A DNA stretch of 64,000 nt, from assembly GCA_030248195.1 (NCBI GenBank), contig JASAND010031962.1:1-64000 (forward strand). The letters run 5' to 3'. The notes beneath the pieces were generated by a model that was not told the origin of the DNA, searched no databases, and saw only the letters and a list, made by a program, of their open reading frames with translations. Made by a program: the position numbers and the translations under genes. This stretch comes from Trissonchulus latispiculum (lineage: Eukaryota > Nematoda > Enoplea > Enoplida > Ironidae). Positions 22,301 through 31,749 of this stretch are shown here, piece after piece; the stretch's first letter is position 1; every line of letters starts with the position of its first letter.

Positions 22301-25300
22301 CTCTGGGCAACGGTCAAATCTATGGATGGAAGATTTACCAAGCCCGAAGGGGCTGCACTGGCTTCCAATGGGAAGACTTATGTTACGGATCGGGACAAGG
22401 CAAACTGTCTGGCTAAGCAATACTCCAGAGTCAGCAGATTGTCGGTCGGAAAGGCTGACAGAAGTAGAATCAGGCACATAATGGACTCCCACCGACTTCC
22501 TAGTGATCTCAACTGTGCCTGCTGCCAACCGATCACTGAGCAGGAACTCCAGGCAGCCATTTCCCATATGAAAAAAGGGAAAGCAGCTGGAGCCGATGGG
22601 GTTCTGCCGGACATGCTTCATGAGCTATCCGAACTAGGCTTCCAAGCTCTCCTCTACCTAGCCAACCTAAGCTGGACGTCTAAGCAGATTCCAGCCTCAT
22701 GGAGACATGCCGTGGTTATACCAATTCTGAAGAAAGGCAAGCCTCCAGCGGATCCTGCCTCCTACCGACCTATTAGCCTCACAAGCTGCGTTGCCAAAAC
22801 AGTCGAACGTGTCATCAAGGATCGCCTCACATTCTACCTGGAAGCTAACGATTTACTCGCCCCCTGCCAAGCCGGATTCCGGCAGCAACATTCAACTGAG
22901 GACCAGGTTCTGCGAATAGTCCAGGATGTTGCCGATGGTTTCCATGCAAGACCACCCAAACGCACTGTTATGGTTCTGGTGGATTTTGCTAAAGCCTTTG
23001 ACACTGTCTGGATACCTGGCCTCATTAAGAAGATGGATCAAATGAGACTGCCGCACTGCCTCAGACACTGGATTGCCCAGTTTCTGTCAGACAGAAGAGC
23101 TCAAGTCAAAGTTAATGGAACCCTTGGTAGAAGTTTCCAACTGAGGGCTGGAGTTCCTCAGGGAGCAGTTCTGTCACCTACCTTATTCACTATCTATATC
23201 AACGATCTGGTTGACCGTCTGCCCCCTGACGTCAGCGTGAGTCTGTTCGCTGATGACTTGGCTGTATGGACCAGCCATAACAAAATTGCCACTGCAGAAA
23301 GGAAAATTAACGAGGCAATGGGAACGATCCGAGATTGGGCAATCTTCTGGAAAATGACTGTCAATGCGGAGAAATGTGAGGCCACTATCTTCACAACTGA
23401 TCCGCACGAAGCCAGATCAGAAGTTATAGTTCTTTATGGAAATCAAAATGTGCCATTCAACGCCCATCCAACTTTCCTTGGTGTCACTTTCGACAGAAGG
23501 CTCACCTTTCGAGAACACGTCTGCCGCATGAAGAAGAAGCTACAGGCCAGGTTGAAGATCCTATCTGCGCTTACTGGAAAATCCTGGGGTATGCAAAAAG
23601 AAGGACTTAGAACTGTATACCTTGCCTTTGCCAGATCACTCATTGATTACGCCTTGGCTGCCTGGGGACCCACCACTGCACCATCCACTCTCAGACACCT
23701 GGAAACCGTTCATAGCAGAGCTTCCAGAATAATCACTGGCTGCACCAGGACAGCCCCCACAGAAGGGGTCCTACTGGAAGCCGACCTGCTGCCTCTGGTG
23801 GAGGTACGAGATCAGAAGCTGGCAAACGCCTACCTGAAGTCAACTGCGTTACCTGTCAGCAACCCCAGACGTCAAGTGGCTCAGGGCTACCAAAGGCAAC
23901 GCCTAAAGTCCATTACCTCCTGGAGGGAAGCAGCTGAAAAACTAGACGTTGTTCAGGAACTTGAACAGTACCCAGTAGAAGCCGTCAATCAAGAGCCGAG
24001 ACCGCCTTGGGAAATCTCCAACAGGCCGACTGTAATCGATGAATCTGACCTGGCAAGGACACTCCAGCCAGATCAATTAGTGGAATATTATCAGTCCTGT
24101 CCGCCGTCGCTCCAGTGGAAACCCAATGTGCAAATCTGGACAGATGGATCAGCAGATGGTGGAACTGATAATGGAGGCGCCGGAATCAAGATTATCACTG
24201 ACTCTGGTCTAACCGCAAATCTGTTCAAAGCTGCAGGAAGATACTGCTCAAGTTACAGAGCAGAACTAGTCGCAATCCGAAAGGCGCTTAAATGGTGCAA
24301 ACGGAATTTAGACTGGCTTCCTGCTGATCCTAAAATTCTCCTGATGACAGACAGTCTGTCAGCATGCCACAAGCTAAGGTCCTGTTCAGGCACCAGCTCG
24401 GACCCTATTGTCAGTGAAGTCGCGGCGCTAATTGATGAGATCAAATGCCCAGTAGCCATCCGCTGGGTCCCGGGTCATTCCGGCATACCTGGTAACGAAG
24501 AAGCCGATAGTCTCGCCAAATTCGGCAGTGATCTACCTCAGACTGAAGTTCCTCTAGATCAGTCAACGGTGAAAAGCCTCATTGTCCGCCGAAGCAATGA
24601 ATCCTGGCGACGAAAACTATCTCACCCTGCTGTACTCCTAATTAACCCGGACAGGAAACCTGTTCCTGCTCGGAGTGAAAATGGACTGTCCAAACGTGAC
24701 CGCGTGGTCCTCTCTCAGTTGAGAGCCGGAGGACATTGCCCTATCCTGAGGTTTTATCGACACAGAATTGGCGTCGACGACAGCCCAATTTGTGTCAGAT
24801 GCCACGAAAAACCCGATGACCTCAACCATTTACTCCTCGAATGCCCTGCCTTGGTCCCGGCCAGAATCAGAACCCTGGGTTTGGGGCCTGACCTTTCATG
24901 CCTGTCCAGAGAACCCCAAAGAGTGGTCCAGTTCCTGAGGGAGGTGGGACTCCTCCGTCCCCCAGTCTATGCCTAGCGATGACTCCTGAACAGAGAGAGA
25001 GAGAGATAGGGAAAGCAGTCGGCGCTGAAAATTATAGAAACTAGATTCAGCGCCGAATAGGGAATGCAGTCGGCGATGAAAAGGATAGAAACTAGATTCA
25101 GCGCCGAATAGGGAAAGCAGTCGGCGCTGAAAATTATAGAAACTAGATTCAGCGCCGAATAGGGAATGCAGTCGCGTAGCGTGGAACAGGCACTTCCTCC
25201 GTCCATCCTATTCGCGTGAATTGCGATATATCCAGCTGAACGGTTCATTTTTCAAACAATGTTACCTTCGATACGGTAATCTCATTAACTGTGAATGGGT

Positions 25301-28300
25301 TTTATGCGCGTGAATTACAATATGTTGATATGGGCGCCTGCTTTCTCGTACAATTTTATCTCATACAGCAAACTTGAAACTGTTCCTGGGTTGTCTACTT
25401 TTAGACTTAGTTGAGCCTCGCGACAGTAGAATATCTACCGCCATCGCGTTTTAGTGTCCTAATATAGACAAGATTAAGATTTCGTTTTGGCACATATATA
25501 CTTTTATTGGCTTTTCCAACACAACATTTTTAACGATCAATAACACTTTTAATTTGTTTTAGACTACTATTAAGAACGACATTATTAAAAGTACAAATGC
25601 CTAACAGAGTATTCCCAGTTGGAACTACTAATGCTAATAGACAATGTACTTTATGTACTTTATGCAGAAGACAGCAGCTCAGGCTTTAACTTTTTGTTAC
25701 ACAAACGATATTGTATCCTGCCTCATTTCAAACGCAGTATATACCACGTTCTCGGGTAGTGCAGAGCAGTTCACGCGAATAGGATGGACGGAGGAAGTGC
25801 CTGTTCCACGCTACGCGACTGCATTCCCTATTCGGCGCTGAATCTAGTTTCTATAATTTTCAGCGCCGACTGCTTTCCCTATTCGGCGCTGAATCTAGTT
25901 TCTATCCTTTTCATCGCCGACTGCATTCCCTATTCGGCGCTGAATCTAGTTTCTATAATTTTCAGCGCCGACTGCTTTCCCTATTCGGCGCTGAATCTAG
26001 TTTCTTACCATTTTCAGCGCCGACTGACAAGTATACGTATATATTGGCATTTTTCCGCCCTTCCTTCTTTCCCTATTCTAGCCATTGCATGCCCGTTTAG
26101 GGCATTTTCCCCACTAGTATATACCTTGGGCTTATTCTAGTGGGAGGGTGTGCCCCCCTCATAAACACCCTTCCCCCAAAAATCGTTCCCCCCGTTTATC
26201 GCCCCCTCCCAGAAGTGGGTGCCCCTTTTGGTGCCAACTTTTACTCTGAAAAAATCGCTCAGAAGGCCGAATTTTCAAGTATTTTCCGCCCTCGCCGGAG
26301 ATTTTTAGTCGATTTTTGCCTATTTAAGCGCTATTTTGTGCTTAAAACGAACTTTTTTGGTGACTACTATAAGAATTGCGCTATTTTTAGCATGCTTTTA
26401 GAACAATTTTGAAAATTTTTAGCCCCCCCCCAAGAAAGACTCGCCCCCGAGGGCCTCCCCTCAATGAGCCCCCCAGGAAAAATTCCCTAGAATACGCCCA
26501 GTATATATACCCAGACACTGAATATCCGTATGTCATTTCATACAGACTAATTTTGCGAAACTTTTTCTGAAACCTAGACCGCTAGTCTAGTCACTAGCCA
26601 GAATTGATGATTGCAATTCGAAGCACGTCGCAAAATTGACACAAAAATTAGTATATAGTTTAATTTCGACAATTTTGTTTTGTTGCAGGAAGTAGACCTG
26701 ACGGGCTGCATTCCTCCTTTGTGGATGCCGTCCAAAAAAGAGTAACGGTGGAAGGAAAGAATGATGAGGAGGTGCTGTCACGGGTGGAGAGTGGTCCTCC
26801 TCCTTCGCCCTCGTCCTGTCCGGGGGGTCGCCGTCCCGTTCCGGACCAACACGGCTATTTCCGTCAGCCTACTCTGGACGACTATCTCTACGGCGATGAG
26901 GACATCGATCATTCCTATGCCTTCCCGTTTATCACCAACAGTTCTGCTAACATAGCCACGGAAGGGCCCACTACTACGGTTTGCCCGCAGTCTTTTCGTC
27001 ACGTTTCCGCTCTGTTGTTTTTTGTGGATTTAGCCACAGATTAAATTCGGCGCATTCACAGGTCATGTGCCTTCAACCTTTCGGATTTTGAACTATTCTA
27101 AGGGATTTCCAGAATTGTATATGTAACGGTTTTTATTTCTGTAATCTGTTTGGTTGATTAGTGTATTAAGGCTTCGATCTGAACTAAGTAGACATGAAAA
27201 AATTTGAACGAGCAGTATTGTCCCTGTATATATATTGAGCATGGAGGTTGACCTGTACGCAGGCCCTCACCCAAAATTTTGAAAAGGGGTCCAAGGTAAA
27301 ATGCAGGCGGGGTCTTGGGCGGCGCCCCCCCCCCCCAGAAGTTGGAGAATTTTTGCAGTTTTGCCAAAAATAGTATATATTGGATGTTTATTTAAGGCAA
27401 AAAGTAAATTTTTAGCTGTTTTTGTTATAAAAATTGGAAAATGTTTTATTTTGACACTCCAAAAGGGGGTCTAGACCACAGGTGGACAAGGGGGGGGGGA
27501 ATTTCCCCCCCCCTCGGCGAAGTCGTCCACAAGGGGTCGCAAAGTTGCTCCCACAAGGGGTAAGAAAATTGCCCAAAAAATAGGTTTTACGACTAAAATT
27601 TCCAAAAATTTTACGGCTTCGTCGGAATTTTTCACTTAAAATCACTATTTTTGCGAAAAAAACGTCCGAAAATTGCGTTTTTGCTAAAACATAGCTTTTT
27701 TGTTAAAAAATGGCAAAAATCGCCTTCAGAAGTACCCCTAAGAAAATTCGCTCTCACAAGGGGTACCCAAAATTGCTTCCACAAGGGTCAGTGAAATTTG
27801 GCCTCCCGTTCAGGTATGGTCTAGACCCCTTGAAGCCCCTCCTGGGTGCGGCCTTGCCTGTACATATGCGATGTCTTTTGGGTTTGTTCGTGCTACTTTG
27901 TTTCTTGTATGCTCGTGGGGTATGCATTGCGCTGCGCCACTTTGATACACTTGGTTGTATACATATCTTGGCTTGGTTAGAGCTAACAACCCGCAACCCA
28001 AGAGCAGTGTGTTGCATGCTTTTGATGTTTCAGGTAAGAGGTTTGGATTTTTCCGAAGACAGATCCAGAAGCGGGGATTGGAGACTCCTGGACTCCCCTC
28101 TTCCGCGTCCTTCCTCGGTCTCCTCGCTGCCTTTCCACTTCGATCAGAGCCCGGAGAGTGGAGAACTGTTGCTGGAGGAAATTATATCGGATTTCCCTCC
28201 GTCGGGGGACGTCGAGGCCACTGGGTTCTGTCTGATTGATTTGGACGAGATCGGAAGTCTGGGAGACTTGACCGACATTTCCTTGGGATCTGGTCCTGAG

Positions 28301-29808
28301 GATCCCGTCTGCTCTCTGCCTGCCGTGCCCCCCTCGGTTTCTGCAGGCGCCGCCTCGACCACGACTCTGGCCACTCAGACGACTGACTCACAGCTCTGTC
28401 TCAATCCGTCCCATCGTCGTCGATTGGGAGGAAGGACAATCCCATCCGGTTCCGGACCAGTTTCCGAATTTCCAGATGAGGATTCGAATTCCGAGGGCGA
28501 GGAGAATGAGGATGATCCAGTCATCGGGGGCGGGAGGTGTCACTGGGAAGGGTGTCGTGGAGGACGGTTCCTCTCGCCCAGACGTGTGGGTCAGCATGTG
28601 GCTCAGGCCCACGTCCGACAGGGAGACCACCTCTCCGACTCACTCTTCCGCTGTCGCTGGACTGGATGTCATCGGAATGGCAAACCATTTCCCAAAAGGT
28701 TGGTTCTTGCAAATTGACGCTGGAGCTACTTCAGTAACTTCACGGGCCAATGTTATCAACGTCTACCCGGGTTTACTCGCCTATTTTTAACACATCAAGC
28801 TAACCCGGGTTAGCGACTTTACCCGGATTTAGACGTTGATAACATCAGCCCCAGGAATATACTATGTAACTGCGAAAACAGTTCATTCATATGCTTTACT
28901 CAGTAGTCGTTTGTATCCATGTTGCATTAGCTACGTACTTCACAACTACCTGTGAGCAAAAACTGGAAAACTAATGCGTTGGGATGTTCTCTTCAGTTCT
29001 AGTTATTTATTGCCCACAATCCAGAGCTTTTTTAGCTAAACCTACGTTTTTCATTTCATAGCGATGAACGTTTTGGAAATACAACAGGAATACATTCGTA
29101 GGCTATTTATTTTTAGGAACAATTAGTCTTTTATATTTGTGTTAATGTGCTGTGTTTTTGTTGTGTTCAGATGTCTCCTGTTGGCCCACGTTCGCTGTCA
29201 CACCCGAGAGCGCCCCTTCGTCTGTCCCCAGTGCCAGCGCTCTTTCCGGACGAAGGAACTCCTCACTATCCATGCTCGCACTCATTCAGGTACTCTCACA
29301 TCAATAGTCTTAATGTATAATTTATATATTTATATAATGTAATGTACAATAATAACTATAATTTGCTTGAGTAAGAGATTTTTGTTTTTGCTCAAAATCT
29401 GATGTTTAGTGGCAGCAGGTAGTTAAATCTGCTAGCTTGTGGCATTTGTGTTTCTACTTTGTCACTATTGACAAAAGAGCCACTCTTCTAAGAACCAATA
29501 AAATGGGAAAAGTAACGATTTGCAGGAAAAATCACACGGAGCTGGAATACTTTAACCATCTGTAAAATCTTCAAAGTTTGGAATGTCAAAACACTGGTTG
29601 GTGACTCGGTCGGGGAAGTGGTCGGTCCTCGCCTTGGCTATTTGCTGAAGTAGACCCGGTAAAGTAGGGATATTTTCTGATTGTTCTGTGCACTACAATG
29701 TGAGTCTACGGTTTCCGTGTGATTTCAGGAGTAAAGCCCTATCTGTGCGCCAGCTGCGGGCGGAGCTTTATTTCTACTGGCGCCAGATGCAAGCATGCGT
29801 GCTCATAG
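14168..29808 (+). CDS. C2H2 zinc-finger protein with GLI-like first fingers (five exons)
   Basis: Spliced model: 14168-14336, 26689-26978, 28034-28698, 29171-29289, 29729-29808; total 1323 bases, 440 codons, all phases matching. The acceptor at 14161 means upstream exons may exist. The N-terminal half is Ser-rich and acidic. Fingers: C-x4-C (CHWEGC) with HVAQAH; C-x4-C (CRWTGC) with HVRCH split by intron 3; a standard finger CPQCQRSF...HARTH; then CASCGRSF in the last exon. CxWxxC-type openings are typical of GLI/GLIS/ZIC fingers. Linker HTRERPF resembles TGEKPF. A role as DNA-binding transcription factor is inferred. Donor at 26978 (ACG then GTTTGC) is weak, so the end of exon 2 is tentative; the other junctions have good GT-AG sites. 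The last finger ends at a TAG before its final histidine. Confidence 0.7.
14540..14605. repeat. Paired hairpins
   Basis: GGTAGTGCGC and GCGCACTACC form a perfect 10-bp stem with a GTCA loop (14540-14563). About 20 bases on, AGGCG-TATTG-CGCCT forms a smaller one. A TA/CG-rich run with TATACGTATA words precedes them (14490-14537). Similar 10-bp stem, 4-base loop structures occur at 4627 and, shorter, at 38205. Confidence 0.7.
14610..15388. other. Non-coding repeat-like stretch
   Basis: Contains AAATTTGAGCAAAATCGGCCGAGCCGTTTTTGAG-like sequence (14690-14725), a style common in dispersed invertebrate repeats. The single open frame on the minus strand (14737-15021) has no recognisable domain. Nothing coding is supported. 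Confidence 0.4.
15389..16775. repeat. Tandem array of about 149-bp units, roughly nine copies
   Basis: Each unit contains TGTGGCGCCCTGACCAGGGT, CAAAAATCGATTTTTCCAAAA, TTTGGTATCAAATGAAAGCC and TTTTTTGTCATTGGAGGACC. Copies begin near 15396, 15558, 15707, 15856 and so on, with spacing of 149 in the best-preserved part. Later copies lose or vary the CGATTTTT segment. Open frames on both strands arise because the unit lacks stops in some frames; 149 is not a multiple of three, and the predicted proteins shift frame from copy to copy. CAAAAATCGATTTTTCCAAAA includes the palindrome AAAATCGATTTT. Confidence 0.9.
16776..18620. repeat. Tandem array of about 125-bp units, about 15 copies
   Basis: Units start with GTTTTCTGATGCAGAAACAA, then TTGCGTTTTTCAAATTTTCC, GTACCCCACGCACCGCGACGA, a C-run of 6-13, GGTGGGAGTTCGGCC and CCGATAACCCCTCTGTAAAC. 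Starts near 16776, 16906, 17031, 17152, 17276, 17400, 17526, 17624, 17746, 17873, 17996, 18122, 18255, 18373 and 18501. Two subtypes alternate (CTCCGGAAAC versus CTCTGTAAAC ends; GAAAAATTGC versus GCAGAATCAATTG starts), suggesting higher-order amplification. The array directly follows the 149-bp array. Confidence 0.9.
18808..19903. mobile_element. hAT-like element with GTGTGCATTTT repeats
   Basis: Termini CAGGGTTTTTTTTGG and CAAAAAAACCCTG are inverted, flanked on each side by ATATATAT, compatible with an 8-bp target duplication (though in a TA-rich site this is weak). GTGTGCATTTT-type words recur 3-5 times at each end in the same orientation. A (TA)n tract lies at 19260-19300, and two copies of the G-rich GGGCGGAG/GGGCGGCAGCCCCC motif at 19355 and 19705. 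No ORF. Confidence 0.6.
20440..25005 (+). mobile_element. Full-length-looking non-LTR retrotransposon with 15-bp target duplication
   Basis: ATAGGGAAAGCAGTC occurs at 20425-20439 and again at 25006-25020, the two flanks of the insertion. The element is 4566 bp with one intact ORF, a 10-base 5' leader, a 29-base 3' UTR and a (GA)n tail instead of poly(A). The insertion splits the left arm of the fold-back element between its first and second 51-bp repeats. The undamaged ORF and exact duplication argue for a recent event. Confidence 0.85.
20450..24976 (+). CDS. LINE polyprotein: 2A-like, PHD finger, APE endonuclease, RT, RNase H
   Basis: 1508 residues. Residues 79-98 are a hydrophobic run ending in GDIHPNPGP, a 2A-like translational-skipping motif with His in place of the usual Glu. 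A PHD-type finger follows: C107, C110, C123, C126, H131, C134, C154, C157. The apurinic-type endonuclease spans about 236-475 (LQWNCSS, LLQET, GDFNAH near 394, GSDHLP near 469). Reverse transcriptase spans about 700-1000 ([39 protein letters not shown] near 932). RNase H spans about 1227-1360 ([39 protein letters not shown]). A C-terminal CVRC...HLLLEC knuckle sits near 1447-1465. RNase H plus APE places it in the I/Jockey/R1-type assemblage; exact clade undecided. All catalytic residues inspected are present. The protein copies its own RNA at nicked target DNA. Confidence 0.9.
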   Translation: MAAFPWWRRYFNGSPSEDRNCLTSRSLCNRPLWEQPRPPAVSPKPNSLDSAGFLVMGGANPAKHHPRANQGQPILRTFSIIALLLLLMAGDIHPNPGPPKPTPQYPCGKCKLNVPWHHWSVSCTGCGFWFHRHCADLTLDQIRTMFNTQAVWTCEGCDALQVPPSPSTANHQPTTPSTPVLSSRSPTGSGTVPPAGLSTPAPSPSTKPNTPDTTTTPASILRPVTQASQGRRPPGLTILQWNCSSIKQRRLELEKFLFDSQMKGKTVDVVLLQETRLQESHNFSLPGYTIVRKDRTRGRRIGQQGPPVGGGLVTAIRQDLPYTVDPGPWVDRQDDVTEVLVCSVHVKSRGSRKPVVYRIANVYIPPIRQAADDDRVLSFDPSKLPSGNGTIVGGDFNAHSALWDANIDTNRVGALLEDWAADTNMTPANDGSPTRKDYRTGSEAAPDITFLPAAMDGLVHWETGPDLGSDHLPIMLTVAFGANSTDDRPHIAAKPSLKKANWRMFREILDQELQAMDFFSADNCHRADRMFARAIRIAGRGAIPAGRRRRPKPWWTEEIGEAVKRRQEARKKAANGAQERSAWIQASREANDLIKKTKAAWWQSFTSTLSHATNATKLWATVKSMDGRFTKPEGAALASNGKTYVTDRDKANCLAKQYSRVSRLSVGKADRSRIRHIMDSHRLPSDLNCACCQPITEQELQAAISHMKKGKAAGADGVLPDMLHELSELGFQALLYLANLSWTSKQIPASWRHAVVIPILKKGKPPADPASYRPISLTSCVAKTVERVIKDRLTFYLEANDLLAPCQAGFRQQHSTEDQVLRIVQDVADGFHARPPKRTVMVLVDFAKAFDTVWIPGLIKKMDQMRLPHCLRHWIAQFLSDRRAQVKVNGTLGRSFQLRAGVPQGAVLSPTLFTIYINDLVDRLPPDVSVSLFADDLAVWTSHNKIATAERKINEAMGTIRDWAIFWKMTVNAEKCEATIFTTDPHEARSEVIVLYGNQNVPFNAHPTFLGVTFDRRLTFREHVCRMKKKLQARLKILSALTGKSWGMQKEGLRTVYLAFARSLIDYALAAWGPTTAPSTLRHLETVHSRASRIITGCTRTAPTEGVLLEADLLPLVEVRDQKLANAYLKSTALPVSNPRRQVAQGYQRQRLKSITSWREAAEKLDVVQELEQYPVEAVNQEPRPPWEISNRPTVIDESDLARTLQPDQLVEYYQSCPPSLQWKPNVQIWTDGSADGGTDNGGAGIKIITDSGLTANLFKAAGRYCSSYRAELVAIRKALKWCKRNLDWLPADPKILLMTDSLSACHKLRSCSGTSSDPIVSEVAALIDEIKCPVAIRWVPGHSGIPGNEEADSLAKFGSDLPQTEVPLDQSTVKSLIVRRSNESWRRKLSHPAVLLINPDRKPVPARSENGLSKRDRVVLSQLRAGGHCPILRFYRHRIGVDDSPICVRCHEKPDDLNHLLLECPALVPARIRTLGLGPDLSCLSREPQRVVQFLREVGLLRPPVYA
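26125..26502. mobile_element. Inverted-repeat element, CTGGGCTTATTCTA family, copy 1
   Basis: Left terminus CTTGGGCTTATTCTAG near 26125 and right terminus CTAGAATACGCCCAG near 26502 are imperfect inverses, flanked by TATATAC on both sides. The interior carries AAATCGTTCCCCCC, GTGGGTGCCCCTTTTGG, AAAATCGCTCAGAAGGCC and TTTTTAGCATG, all shared with 34127-34464. It directly abuts the right end of the fold-back element. No ORF. Confidence 0.6.
27463..27832. mobile_element. Small inverted-repeat element upstream of zinc-finger exon 3
   Basis: AAGGGGGTCTAGACCA at 27463 and TGGTCTAGACCCCTT ending 27832 are inverted termini. Internal CCACAAGGGGT words recur at 27530, 27552, 27756 and 27778. It lies in intron 2 of the zinc-finger gene and explains why an open frame begins at 27710 before the real exon. 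Confidence 0.55.
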
Positions 29809-31740
29809 CAGAAACGCCTTTTTCCTGTTGACACTGTAGACGTCCCTTCCAAATGAGAGGTTGTGTTTGGCTGAGCTTCAGTGGAGCGACTGGACGTTCC
29901 TGGACGCCAACGGTGTCGCATTGGGTTCGCAACGAAAGGGGAGCGGCCCTGCTTGACCCTGCCGCGCTGATTTCCTTACTACTAACCGTAACGGACAACT
30001 ACATCTCGAAGGAACTGCAGTCTCATGAATTTCTTTGGAACTAAACTATCAAAAAAACTAAACAACGTGATTTAAAGTTGTTTTCGCATTAAATTGAATA
30101 TTGTTTGTGGATAAGTTGTATTGCTGAATGAATTAAAACGAATTGATTCAGGCTATGCGTTCAGTTTGATACAATATTATGGATGGTTGCTGTTTCCCTT
30201 AATGAGTGTCGGTGCAAGATCACATCTGTAAACTGCTGCTTTGTGCTCGTGAAATATTTTTGGAAAGAAAGTTTGTGGTTTGACTACTAAAGTCCACGTT
30301 TGAATTGGGCTTGCCGGACCGTACATAATGGGATGGAAATAGAAACTTGTACTTACGCTTGTGAAATAATAATAAGGCATAGTTTTGCAGGTAATAAACT
30401 GAATTAATGTGCCGGTTTGGAGTGCAAATCCCGAGTATAGAGGCTTCTGCTTGATTTTGAATTTCTGCCTCAGCGTTCAGTGGAATGCGCTTGTACCTTG
30501 AACTTAAATTTTCAGGAGGGCTTGCACCTCAAAAATAAGTTTGTAAACTTTTTCGAAAAATTAACGCTGATGTTATTAAAAACAGATTTTTTATTAAAAT
30601 TTACACAAAAATAATCAATTTATAGAAGAACAACATTTTGCCAGATTTTCACGAAAAATTAAACTTTTAGTTAAGAAATTCCGGCACAGCCGGAAATTTT
30701 TTAACAATTTTAGTGCAAAAGCTAAATTTTTTCCGCTATTTTTACTACTCCTTGGCCATTTTTTTGTTACCCCTTGCCCCCGGCGGCGGTAGGGCTTGTA
30801 CCTTGTCCGGTTGGTGGGCCTTGGACCTCCCCCAGACGCCTCCCGCGTTAACCTATGCTGCGGATCTACCTAAGGTGTCTGACAGGTAGTCCTGTGGCTG
30901 CTCCCGCCGGCCCGACTGAGAAACACCGGCCCGCTAGGTGATGCTAACCGGCCAGGTCCGACAGGTTTTGTCTATTGTTGGGGAATTTTGCAACAATTTT
31001 GGCACATAAGCTATGCATACCGTATGCACAGATGGGATCACGAATTGTCCTGGTTCAGGTGACCTGTCGGCTGTTTCTAGTCGCACCGGCCGGGTTGGGT
31101 GTACTGTCTTGGTAGGGCAGCCGATTTAAATTCTGGGTTTTAGTTATGGGGACTTCACTGATCCACCGCACTCATGGGCGTAAAAGGGCTCATGGATTGC
31201 CCTTCGGCAAATTTTGCTGGCGGGAAGGCTTAACAATTGCGCCAATTGTGAAAGTACTTAGAAAAATCGGTTTCCACATTTCAATTCCTAAACGTCCGTA
31301 GCTTAGTTTGTCTTACTGTAGTCTGTAGCAAACGGTGCAAACTCCTTTTCAGAAAAAACCTGAAAACTTTGGAAATTTTGGAAATTAAAAGCCAGGAGCA
31401 ATTTTCAATTTAAATCCGAGATTTTCAGCTCTTATTTATTTCTACTATTTTTCTTGGGCTGTGGGACAAATGTAAAGATTAGGGAACACATCCAAAAATA
31501 CAAAAAATTCTCAAGTTCGTTATCGAAGAATTAAATCTTCTTACGATATGAGTACCCAGAATTTAATAGACTTTAAGAATTATTCGTCAATTTTTTAAAA
31601 CTTCTCGTAGCGTTAATTTTACAAAATAGTTGTTTTTGCAGTATTTAATTTTATGCGCATATTTAAATTTTTTATCTTTGATAGTTAGGCTTAAGTCGAC
31701 GCCTCATATTGTAACATGCAGTTTTAACCGTTTAAAATTA
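29809..31740. other. Intergenic stretch between zinc-finger gene and MPC1
   Basis: No coding potential. A B-box-like CACGTTTGAATTGGGC near 30297 hints at a SINE fragment. TTCCGGCACAGCCGGAA (30680) is a copy of the dispersed CCGGC hairpin. The block 30775-31120 is GC-rich with repeated GGCCGG words. Confidence 0.4.
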
Positions 31741-31749
31741 ATTGTAGCA

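Larger units (their letters stand above)
20291..26118. mobile_element. Fold-back (long inverted-repeat) element interrupted by a LINE
   Basis: Starts ACTAGTGGGAAAAATGCCC at 20291 and ends with the inverted counterpart at 26118. Removing the LINE (20440-25005) and one target copy gives a left arm of about 351 bases (20291-20439 plus 25021-25222) and a right arm of about 346 (25773-26118). Each arm holds a unique tip, then four copies of a roughly 51-bp unit (CAGTCGGCGCTGAAAA ... AGATTCAGCGCCGAATAGGG) whose variants run in the same order in both arms (GGTAAG, ATTATAG, GGATAG, ATTATAG). The 550-base centre has no ORF. Superfamily unknown. Confidence 0.8.
14337..26688 (+). other. 12.35-kb intron of the zinc-finger gene
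   Basis: Donor GCAG|GTAAAT at 14336/14337 and acceptor TTGTTGCAG ending at 26688 join in phase (G + GA). The intron is almost entirely repeats: hairpins at 14540, tandem arrays 15.39-18.62 kb, a hAT-like element at 18.8 kb, and a fold-back element plus LINE at 20.3-26.1 kb. Confidence 0.65.

Noticed and set aside
21875..22621. 248-aa minus-strand open frame
   Set aside because: Shadow of the LINE polyprotein; no independent signals.
27710..28030. N-terminal extension of the zinc-finger exon 3 open frame
   Set aside because: It lies largely in an inverted-repeat element; the acceptor GATGTTTCAG at 28033 is a better exon start.
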